Assembly (NCBI GenBank): GCA_024762745.1
Contig: JANTGV010000107.1
Coordinates: 1-5,115 of the forward strand
DNA: 5,115 bases
From: Sulfurimonas sp.
GTDB lineage: Bacteria > Campylobacterota > Campylobacteria > Campylobacterales > Sulfurimonadaceae
Direction of reading: 5' to 3'
Part shown: piece after piece, positions 1-4,799 of the stretch
Position numbering within the stretch: the stretch's first letter is position 1
Layout: each line of letters starts with the position of its first letter
Translations under genes and position numbers: made by a program
The notes under the pieces: generated by a model
Seen by the model: only the letters and a program-made list of their open reading frames with translations
The model's database searches: none
Told to the model about the DNA's origin: nothing

Positions 1-767
1 GTGGGGAGCCGCTTCTTCGTGAAGACTTAGATAAGTTCATTAAGATGATTTATGATTATGAACCTTCTATAGACTTGGCTATGACTACAAATGCTTTTTT
101 ACTAAAAGGTGTGGCACAGAGACTTAAAGACGCAGGGCTTAAACGCATAAATGTAAGCATAGACACTTTAAAACCTGACGTAGCTCAAGAGATAGCTGGA
201 AAAGATGTTTTAAAAAATGTTTTAGAGGGTGTTGATGAAGCACTCAAGGTGGGTCTGAAAGTAAAAGTAAATATGGTGCCTATGAAAACAGTAAACGCAG
301 ATGAAATCGTAGATGTTTTAGAGTACTGTAGAGAACGAAACATGAGTATACGATTTATAGAGTATATGGAAAACGCTCATGCGAAAGAGGGGATTAGCGG
401 TCTTAAGTCTCCTGAACTTTTAGAGCTTCTTCAGAGTAAGTATAACTTTAGTGATGACGGTTTTGATGGTTCATCACCTTCTCACTATTACACTATGGAT
501 AATGGGTATAGATTTGGAATCATAGAACCTTACGAAGATGACTTTTGTAAGAAGTGTAACCGTATCCGATTGACTGCAGAGGGGAATCTTATCCCATGTC
601 TCTATTTTGATGAAGCAATGAGTATCTCTGAGTCTATAAAACGCGGTGATGTAAAAGGTGCTGCAGCGGTTTTAAAAGAAGTTGTAAGAACAAAACCTGA
701 GAAAAATCGTTGGGGCGGCGAAGATGGTGAATCTTCAAGCCGTGCATTTTATGAGACAGGTGGGTAA
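1..767 (+). CDS. moaA: GTP 3',8-cyclase MoaA, 5'-truncated by the window edge
   Basis: Radical-SAM enzyme of the first molybdenum cofactor step: it converts GTP to 3',8-cyclo-7,8-dihydro-GTP, which MoaC turns into cPMP in the cytoplasm. The reading frame is already open at base 3 and begins inside the SAM-binding GGEPL motif (bases 1-14). The N-terminal CX3CX2C cluster motif therefore lies outside the window, and the internal ATG at 45 is not the true start. About 254 of the usual roughly 320-330 residues are visible. The C-terminal second [4Fe-4S] site is intact: cysteine codons at 546, 555 and 597 give the family's CX2CX13C spacing. The NRIR that follows the second Cys supplies the two arginines known to contact GTP. 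The protein ends in Gly-Gly, the conserved MoaA tail needed for activity. It is followed three bases later by queE, so the two are probably co-transcribed and translationally linked. Confidence 0.96.
   Translation, partial: GEPLLREDLDKFIKMIYDYEPSIDLAMTTNAFLLKGVAQRLKDAGLKRINVSIDTLKPDVAQEIAGKDVLKNVLEGVDEALKVGLKVKVNMVPMKTVNADEIVDVLEYCRERNMSIRFIEYMENAHAKEGISGLKSPELLELLQSKYNFSDDGFDGSSPSHYYTMDNGYRFGIIEPYEDDFCKKCNRIRLTAEGNLIPCLYFDEAMSISESIKRGDVKGAAAVLKEVVRTKPEKNRWGGEDGESSSRAFYETGG
758..764 (+). promoter_or_regulatory. Ribosome binding site deciding the TTG start of queE
   Basis: The purine-rich AGGTGGG lies six bases before TTG at 771 and overlaps the last codons of moaA. It supports the TTG start, because the next residues (LYLVEHFYSIQGEG) already match the QueE N-terminus and no ATG is available nearby. 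The overlap with the moaA end suggests translational coupling. Confidence 0.6.
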
Positions 768-770
768 GCT

Positions 771-1529
771 TTGCTCTATCTTGTAGAACATTTTTACTCT
801 ATACAAGGGGAAGGAAAGTATACAGGCACACCTTCACTCTTTTTTCGCTTTGGCGGATGCAATATGAAGTGCGAGGGTTTTGGTTGTGAAGAACAAGCTC
901 CAGATGGAACAAAAGTTCTAGGCTGTGATACTGTCTATGCTGTAAATAAAGAGCACTTTTCAGCAAACTGGATACCGATAAACGCAGAAGAAGACCTTCT
1001 AAGTGTTTTAGAACTTTATGAACTTCCTCATGCTGTAGATATAGTACTAACTGGTGGAGAACCGCTTATCTATGCAAATGATGCAATATTTATTGCGTTT
1101 CTTGAGAAGCTAGTTAAGAGAGGTCATCAGATTACATTTGAGACAAATGGCTCACTTGGGGTTGATTTTGATAAATATCCGGTCTATAAAGAGTGTATAT
1201 TTGCACTCTCTGTTAAGCTCTCAAACTCAGAAGAACCGATAAATAAACGTGTTCGAGGAGATGTTATCTACTCTCTTGCGAGTAACTCAAAAGAGGCTTT
1301 TTTTAAGTTCTCTATTGATGCGGATTCCATTACTTTAGGTTTAGAGGAGGAAATTTCAGAGATTATTGCTCACGCTCCTCATACTAAAGTCTACTGTATG
1401 CCTCTAGGTGGAAGTAAAGATGAAGTAGAAGCAAATACAGAGCCTTTAATAGAGTTTTGTAAAGCAAAGGGTTATAATTTTTCTGATAGACTTCACATAA
1501 GAATTTGGGATATGAATAAAGGTGTTTAA
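771..1529 (+). CDS. queE: 7-carboxy-7-deazaguanine synthase QueE (radical SAM)
   Basis: Converts 6-carboxy-5,6,7,8-tetrahydropterin (the QueD product) to 7-carboxy-7-deazaguanine using SAM, a [4Fe-4S] cluster and Mg2+, on the way to preQ0 and queuosine in tRNA. It has 252 residues, close to the family norm of about 220-250. The N-terminal FYSIQGEG (8-15) and the SAM-binding LTGGEPL (93-99) are diagnostic. The cluster region has Cys30, Cys34, Cys39 and Cys52. Cys52-Asp-Thr matches the usual third-Cys 'CDT' motif, whose Thr is a Mg2+ ligand in characterised QueE. This reads as CX3CX17C with an extra Cys39 in a 17-residue loop, where the compact form is CX3CX2C. The start is TTG, three bases after the moaA stop. 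QueD follows 14 bases downstream, so consecutive pathway enzymes are encoded together. The family call is firm; which cysteines bind the cluster is inferred from alignment by eye. Confidence 0.93.
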   Translation: MLYLVEHFYSIQGEGKYTGTPSLFFRFGGCNMKCEGFGCEEQAPDGTKVLGCDTVYAVNKEHFSANWIPINAEEDLLSVLELYELPHAVDIVLTGGEPLIYANDAIFIAFLEKLVKRGHQITFETNGSLGVDFDKYPVYKECIFALSVKLSNSEEPINKRVRGDVIYSLASNSKEAFFKFSIDADSITLGLEEEISEIIAHAPHTKVYCMPLGGSKDEVEANTEPLIEFCKAKGYNFSDRLHIRIWDMNKGV

Positions 1530-1543
1530 GAGGGTGTTTTATC

Positions 1544-2125
1544 ATGATAATTAGAAAACTTTTTAAATTTGAGAATGCTCATATAGTGAGAGGTTGTTCA
1601 AGTGTTAAGTGTAGAAGTTCAATTCATGGGCACTCCTATAAAATAGAACTTCTTTTTGAATCAAACTTTTTAGATAATGGTCAGATGGTATATGATTTTG
1701 GATTAATGAAACAAAACATGAAAGCCTTAGTTGAAAGTTTTGATCATGCTATTGCGTTTTGGAGTGAGGATAGTAGCTCTTATATATCAGATATGAAAAA
1801 ACACTCAGATAGATGGGTTGAACTTCCGGTCTCTCCATCGGCTGAGCAGTTTTCACGTGTAATATTTGTCATGATAGACAAACTTTTAAAACTCACAAAT
1901 ACACAAAATGGCGAAAAAGAGGTAAAGCTTTATAGTGTCATAGTTCATGAGACTGATACAGGGTATGCACAGTGTTTTGCTGATGATGCTTACTCTGAGA
2001 AGATGGGGCTAATATCTTTTGAAAAAATTGTTTTTTCAGATGCGGTTAGAAATGACTGGCAAGACCCAGAGCTTTGGGAAAAGATAAAAGGCTCTGAGAG
2101 TTTTATAAACCCTAAAGAGGTTTAG
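1544..2125 (+). CDS. queD: 6-carboxy-5,6,7,8-tetrahydropterin synthase QueD, long variant
   Basis: Member of the 6-pyruvoyl-tetrahydropterin synthase (PTPS) superfamily. QueD makes 6-carboxytetrahydropterin from 7,8-dihydroneopterin triphosphate, feeding QueE. Zinc ligands are His13 (FENAH), His28 and His30 (IHGHSY). The probable catalytic residues are Cys23, the Asp67-His68 pair (FDHA) and Glu136 (HETDTGYA). PSAEQF (98-103) matches the PTSE substrate region. At 193 residues it is much longer than E. coli QueD (about 121). The extra length is an insertion around 72-93, a stretch before residue 130, and a C-terminal tail after about 147. The catalytic Cys is four residues before HGH rather than three as in E. 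coli. The start ATG is preceded by AAGAGGG (1528-1533), which overlaps the queE stop. The neighbouring queE supports QueD over a biopterin-pathway PTPS. The stop codon overlaps that of the convergent moeA. Confidence 0.9.
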   Translation: MIIRKLFKFENAHIVRGCSSVKCRSSIHGHSYKIELLFESNFLDNGQMVYDFGLMKQNMKALVESFDHAIAFWSEDSSSYISDMKKHSDRWVELPVSPSAEQFSRVIFVMIDKLLKLTNTQNGEKEVKLYSVIVHETDTGYAQCFADDAYSEKMGLISFEKIVFSDAVRNDWQDPELWEKIKGSESFINPKEV

Positions 2126-3339
2126 TGACTTATTAAACTTGTTATATGTTCAGTTGTAAAATTAAACTGAGTAGAGATAATTTTTACCTCTGCTTCCTCT
2201 TTTAAAACTTCACACTCTTCACTTATCATGATATATGCATTTGAGTTTGCCAAGGGCGATACCATGCCTGGTGCAAAATGATTGCAGACCTCAAAGTATT
2301 CACCATTAAAATAGCCAGGAACAAGAGTTCTTCTGCCAGCTCTTAGCTTGTACTCATATCTCATTTTTGCCTTTATAGGGTTGATAAACTTAGATCTATT
2401 TCCACTCAGAGCAAGTATAATACTCTGACCAAAAAGTTCAAAGTTTAGAGCAGCAGCAAGAGGGTTTCCGGGAAGATTTAAAACTATAGTCTCTCCAATC
2501 TTTCCAAATGTAGTTGGTTTTCCCGGTTTTATCTCGATTTTATCAAAAAGTATATCGTATCCAAAAGTAGCAAAAGCCTCTTTTGTAAAGTCGGCATCAC
2601 CTACACTCACACCACCAGATGTGATAATCAAATCACTATCAAGTGCACTTTTTATATGAGTTTTTATATCTTCCATTGTATCTACTGCAGTTCCGATAAA
2701 ATCAACTTCACAGCCAAGTTCTTTTGCCCTTGCTAAGAGGGTAGGTGTGTTTGTATTGTAGAGTTGGTAGGCCTCTAACTCTTCAAAGTGCATTTTTAAT
2801 TCATTTCCAGAAGCAAAGAGTGCTACCTTAGGTCTTTTATAAACCTTTATATGACTTATACCCTGAGAAGCAAGAAGTGTTATCTGGTGTGCGTTTAATC
2901 TCTCTCCGCTATGAAGAAGTTTTTCACCTTTTTTAATATCTTCGCCACTAAGTCTTATATGTTTTGAAAGAGTTAAATTTTCAGGGAGTGTAACTCCCCC
3001 TTCACACTCCTTTGTATCTTCAACAGGAACTATACACTGCGTTCCAAGTGGGATTCTTGCACCTGTCATTATTTTTATGGCTTCACCTGCGTTTAACTCC
3101 TCCTTTGAATCATCACCTGCAAATATAGTGTGAGAGACCTTTACATCTTTTCCACTGTCGACAACCTTTACAGCGTAACCATCCATGGCAGAGTTGTCAA
3201 AAGGAGGTAGATTATGTGTAGCTATTATCTCTTCTGCAAGTACAGTTCCTAAAGCATCTTCGATAGGTATGATTTTGAGTGCTTTTTGTTTTATATTTGT
3301 ATAGATGAGTTCGAGTGCTTTTTCAACTGTAACGGACAT
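2122..3339 (-). CDS. moeA: Molybdopterin molybdenumtransferase MoeA
   Basis: Inserts molybdate into adenylylated molybdopterin, the last common step of molybdenum cofactor synthesis, in the cytoplasm. The 405 residues match full-length MoeA (E. coli about 411). Domains in order are MoeA N-terminal domains I/II (about 1-165) with the signature PPFDNSAMDGYA (45-56) and KIMTGARIP (89-97); the molybdopterin-binding domain (about 169-308) with SGNEL (177-181), SGGVSVGDADF (241-251), KPGKPTTFGK (271-280) and LPGNPLAA (289-296); and the C-terminal beta domain (about 322-388). The Asp of SAMDGYA, the Glu of SGNEL and the Asp of GDADF are acidic residues matching those important in the E. coli enzyme. 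The ATG start is backed by GAGGTAGGT on the minus strand (3344-3352). It is convergent with queD (4-base stop overlap) and divergent from the membrane protein gene. The opposite orientation to moaA implies independent transcription despite the shared pathway. Confidence 0.96.
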   Translation of the reverse strand: MSVTVEKALELIYTNIKQKALKIIPIEDALGTVLAEEIIATHNLPPFDNSAMDGYAVKVVDSGKDVKVSHTIFAGDDSKEELNAGEAIKIMTGARIPLGTQCIVPVEDTKECEGGVTLPENLTLSKHIRLSGEDIKKGEKLLHSGERLNAHQITLLASQGISHIKVYKRPKVALFASGNELKMHFEELEAYQLYNTNTPTLLARAKELGCEVDFIGTAVDTMEDIKTHIKSALDSDLIITSGGVSVGDADFTKEAFATFGYDILFDKIEIKPGKPTTFGKIGETIVLNLPGNPLAAALNFELFGQSIILALSGNRSKFINPIKAKMRYEYKLRAGRRTLVPGYFNGEYFEVCNHFAPGMVSPLANSNAYIMISEECEVLKEEAEVKIISTQFNFTTEHITSLISH

Positions 3340-3343
3340 TTTT

Positions 3344-3352
3344 ACCTACCTC
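3344..3352 (-). promoter_or_regulatory. moeA ribosome binding site
   Basis: On the minus strand GAGGTAGGT precedes the moeA ATG by four to five A-rich bases. It contains two overlapping Shine-Dalgarno-like AGG units and fixes the start at 3339. Confidence 0.65.
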
Positions 3353-3368
3353 TTTATTTAATGTGCTT

Positions 3369-3379
3369 ATTATATTATA
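3369..3379 (-). promoter_or_regulatory. Candidate moeA -10 region (two overlapping TATAAT)
   Basis: Read on the minus strand, this stretch holds two TATAAT hexamers (complement of 3369-3374 and of 3374-3379). Initiation about seven bases downstream would give a 5' leader of roughly 23-28 bases before the moeA ATG, enough for its strong ribosome binding site. No convincing -35 is visible, as is common for the housekeeping sigma factor in Campylobacterota. The hexamers overlap or abut the plus-strand -10, so the two divergent genes probably share a melting region. Confidence 0.5.
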
Positions 3380-3381
3380 AT
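3376..3381 (+). promoter_or_regulatory. Candidate -10 box for the membrane protein-rsmE pair
   Basis: A perfect TATAAT ends six bases before the ATG at 3388. A transcription start at the usual distance would fall at or next to that ATG, giving a leaderless or nearly leaderless message. This agrees with the lack of any Shine-Dalgarno sequence there. The upstream sequence is AT-rich with no clear -35. This is a prediction from sequence alone. Confidence 0.45.
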
Positions 3382-3387
3382 TTCGCC

Positions 3388-3816
3388 ATGAATGAAATGT
3401 ATAATTTAGGTTTTGATATCCACAGTATCGGTGGTATCGCACTTGTTGGGGTAATATTTTTAAATATATTTATGCTGAGGGTAGCTAAAGACCTGCAAAA
3501 GTATAAAAGATTGATGAGTATTGTACTACTTCCTTTGACTGCAACAGTGATTGGTGTGGAGATTTTTACAGGTGTCATTATGATGGCAGCAAAGCATCTT
3601 GATTTTACAATTGAAAACATTGTAATGATTGCTATTTCAATTTTACTCATAGTATTAGAGGTTAAAAGAGCTAGAAGTTTAAAGTATATTAACCCAAATA
3701 AAGAGGGAAGTTTAGAAGAGTATAAAGATTTCGGGATAAAACTTCTCTATATTGAAGTAGTTTGGACCTTAGTTATTTTTATGTGGATGTGGGGTGGATT
3801 TGATATACATATTTAA
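3388..3816 (+). CDS. Unrecognised small four-helix integral membrane protein
   Basis: I do not recognise a family. The 142-residue protein is hydrophobic, with four likely membrane helices at about 14-32, 43-68, 75-92 and 117-138. Positive residues in the 31-41 and 93-99 linkers (RVAKDLQKYKR, KRARSLK) predict those loops in the cytoplasm and both termini outside. Acidic residues sit inside or at helices (Glu58, Glu91, Glu123), His12 lies just before helix 1 and His70 just after helix 2. The ends carry similar short motifs (GFDIHS at 8-13, GFDIHI at 137-142). No signal peptide or metal-binding cluster is evident. The frame is open back to 3286, but that stretch is antisense to moeA and lies before the -10 box, so ATG 3388 is preferred; ATG 3397 or ATG 3361 are alternatives. 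No ribosome binding site is seen. Its last 23 bases overlap rsmE, implying co-transcription, but that does not establish a shared function. Confidence 0.8.
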   Translation: MNEMYNLGFDIHSIGGIALVGVIFLNIFMLRVAKDLQKYKRLMSIVLLPLTATVIGVEIFTGVIMMAAKHLDFTIENIVMIAISILLIVLEVKRARSLKYINPNKEGSLEEYKDFGIKLLYIEVVWTLVIFMWMWGGFDIHI

Positions 3817-4471
3817 CGAAAATGCAGGTGAACATCTGTTAACACTTAAAGGTGAGACGCATAAATACCTTGTTAAAGTTCGTCGCCATGTCGTTGGGGA
3901 TGAACTTAGTTTTAGAAATAAAGAAAATATAAAAACACTTCACAAATACAAAATAGTCTCTATTGATGCAAGGAGTTTGGAGTTAGAACTCCTTGCGTCT
4001 GCATTAGAAGAAGTAAAAGCGAGTAAAGAGCTGCATATTGCTTGGTGTGTAATAGACTCAAAATCGATAGAGAAAGTTTTACCATCACTCAGTGAAATAG
4101 GTGTAAGTAAAATCTCTTTTATTTTATGTGACAGAAGTCAGAAAAACTTCAAACTTGATTTTAAAAGATATGAGAGAATCTTAGAAGCTTCTATGCAACA
4201 GTGCGGACGAAGCTCTTTCATAGAGTTTGACACATATAAAAATATAGCTGCGTTTTTAGAGGAGTTTCCTGATACAAAAGTGTTTGATTTTTGTGAGAGA
4301 GTTTTAAAAAATGAAGATGATTTTAAAAGAGTACTTATAGGTTGCGAGGGTGGTTTTTCTAAAGAAGAGAAAGAACTTTTAAAAACGCAAGAGGTCTTTA
4401 GGCTTGATACACCAATGGTACTGCGTTCAGAGTCTGCTGTGATGGCTGTTGCTAGTAAAATCTTACTGTAG
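3794..4471 (+). CDS. rsmE: 16S rRNA (uracil(1498)-N(3))-methyltransferase RsmE
   Basis: SPOUT-class methyltransferase that uses SAM to make m3U1498 in the decoding region of assembled 30S subunits. The 225 residues are slightly fewer than E. coli RsmE (about 243). The N-terminal PUA-like RNA-binding domain holds HKYLVKVRRHVVGDEL (23-38). The knotted C-terminal domain has ELGV-like EIGVSKISFILCDRS (101-115), EASMQQCGRS (131-140), the SAM-binding loop IGCEGGFSKEE (182-192) and LRSESAVMAVAS (210-221), corresponding to the usual IGPEGGfs and LRaETA motifs. The usual Pro of GPEGG is Cys184 here. The start is GTG at 3794, inside the end of the membrane protein gene. An in-frame TTG at 3800 is the only close alternative, and neither has a good ribosome binding site, so coupling to the upstream gene is likely. 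No intrinsic terminator follows. Confidence 0.92.
   Translation: MDLIYIFNENAGEHLLTLKGETHKYLVKVRRHVVGDELSFRNKENIKTLHKYKIVSIDARSLELELLASALEEVKASKELHIAWCVIDSKSIEKVLPSLSEIGVSKISFILCDRSQKNFKLDFKRYERILEASMQQCGRSSFIEFDTYKNIAAFLEEFPDTKVFDFCERVLKNEDDFKRVLIGCEGGFSKEEKELLKTQEVFRLDTPMVLRSESAVMAVASKILL
3968..3996 (+). repeat. Perfect 10-bp inverted repeat inside rsmE
   Basis: GCAAGGAGTT (3968-3977) and AACTCCTTGC (3987-3996) are exact reverse complements separated by nine bases. GGAGTT also occurs a second time in the loop (3979-3984), so the right arm could alternatively form a smaller hairpin with it. There is no T-run on either side, so it is not an intrinsic terminator. It lies in codons for the linker between the two RsmE domains (residues about 59-68). 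Confidence 0.85.
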
Positions 4472-4495
4472 GTAAAATTTTAAGAATAATTTAGC

Positions 4496-4501
4496 TATAA
4501 T
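4496..4501 (+). promoter_or_regulatory. Candidate rpmE -10 box
   Basis: A perfect TATAAT within TTTAGCTATAATTCG, 25 bases after the rsmE stop, in an A/T-rich stretch lacking a -35 hexamer. Initiation near 4508 would give a leader of about 76 bases before rpmE. The position, in the only sizeable plus-strand gap of the window, supports a dedicated promoter for the rpmE-rsmI unit. Confidence 0.65.
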
Positions 4502-4512
4502 TCGAGTTCTAA

Positions 4513-4534
4513 AAATCCGCACCCATACGGATTT
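4513..4534 (+). promoter_or_regulatory. rpmE leader hairpin 1
   Basis: AAATCCG (4513-4519) and CGGATTT (4528-4534) form a perfect 7-bp stem with an eight-base loop, CACCCATA, just after the predicted transcription start. It is followed by a run of A, not T, so it is not a terminator on this strand. It may shape or protect the 5' end of the rpmE transcript. Confidence 0.6.
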
Positions 4535-4546
4535 AAAAAATATATA

Positions 4547-4570
4547 GTTTTGCGTACCGAGACGCGAGAC
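4547..4570 (+). promoter_or_regulatory. rpmE leader hairpin 2, next to the ribosome binding site
   Basis: Bases 4547-4555 (GTTTTGCGT) pair with 4562-4570 (ACGCGAGAC) as a continuous 9-bp RNA stem with two G-U pairs and a six-base loop, ACCGAG. Because two pairs are G-U, the full stem exists only in the plus-strand RNA. It ends exactly where the AAAAGG ribosome binding site (4571-4576) begins, seven bases before the rpmE ATG. A candidate site for translational control, for example feedback by bL31. The structure is seen in the sequence; the role is inferred. Confidence 0.6.
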
Positions 4571-4583
4571 AAAAGGCAAAAAA

Positions 4584-4784
4584 ATGAAAAAAGATATACA
4601 CCCTAATTTAGTGACTTGTACTGTTACATGTGCATGTGGAAATAGTTTTGAGACAAAAAGTGAAGCTGATACTATGAAAATTGATATCTGTAACGAGTGT
4701 CACCCATTCTTTACTGGTTCTGAGCGTATGGTTGATACTGCTGGACGTATCGAGAAATTTAAAGCACGTTACGCTAAAAAATAA
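4584..4784 (+). CDS. rpmE: 50S ribosomal protein L31 (bL31), zinc-binding type
   Basis: Small protein of the large subunit that bridges the central protuberance of the 50S to the 30S head. The 66 residues match bL31 length (E. coli 70). MKKDIHP opens the protein as in typical bL31. CXC (Cys16, Cys18) and CX2CHPFFTG (Cys36, Cys39) provide the four zinc ligands of the zinc-binding 'C+' form, so it is not the zinc-independent paralogue. [10 protein letters not shown] near the end matches the conserved GRxxrFxxRf tail. Cys12 is an additional cysteine not needed for the zinc site. The ATG is preceded by AAAAGG seven bases away. It has its own likely promoter and a two-hairpin leader, with rsmI starting 12 bases after its stop. 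In E. coli rpmE is, as I recall, autoregulated by L31 through its leader; whether that applies here is unknown. Confidence 0.97.
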   Translation: MKKDIHPNLVTCTVTCACGNSFETKSEADTMKIDICNECHPFFTGSERMVDTAGRIEKFKARYAKK

Positions 4785-4799
4785 CAAGAGCTTTTCTTG
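4785..4799 (+). promoter_or_regulatory. Hairpin pairing the rsmI ribosome binding site with its TTG start
   Basis: CAAGA (4785-4789), holding the purine-rich site, pairs exactly with TCTTG (4795-4799), whose last three bases are the rsmI start codon. A further G-U pair (4790 with 4794) is possible but leaves only a three-base loop. It begins directly after the rpmE stop at 4782-4784, so a ribosome finishing rpmE would cover or open it. This suggests coupling of rsmI translation to rpmE. The stem is short and its stability modest. Confidence 0.4.

Noticed and set aside
45..47. ATG as the start of moaA
   Set aside because: The frame is open upstream to the window edge and encodes the conserved GGEPL motif, so the gene begins before the window.
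2112..2140. Intrinsic terminator between queD and moeA
   Set aside because: Only a 5-bp stem (2112-2125) and a 7-bp stem with a G-T pair (2118-2140) are possible; both are A/T-rich and no T-run follows on either strand.
3286..3387. Upstream in-frame extension of the membrane protein (34 more codons)
   Set aside because: Most of it is antisense to the moeA start. It lies at or before the -10 box, has no ribosome binding site, and adds a Cys/Tyr-rich peptide unlike the rest of the protein.
3375..3650. Minus-strand open frame of 91 codons antisense to the membrane protein gene
   Set aside because: It has no recognisable motif or ribosome binding site, and it mirrors a convincing hydrophobic protein on the plus strand; a shadow frame.
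3794..3802. TTG at 3800 as the rsmE start instead of GTG at 3794
   Set aside because: Cannot be excluded, but the GGTGGA before it is only one base away, too close to act as a ribosome binding site; the difference is two residues.
4511..4540. Terminator after rsmE formed by the AAATCCG/CGGATTT hairpin
   Set aside because: On the plus strand the stem is followed by A residues, not T, and it lies after the likely rpmE promoter. It fits a leader hairpin better.
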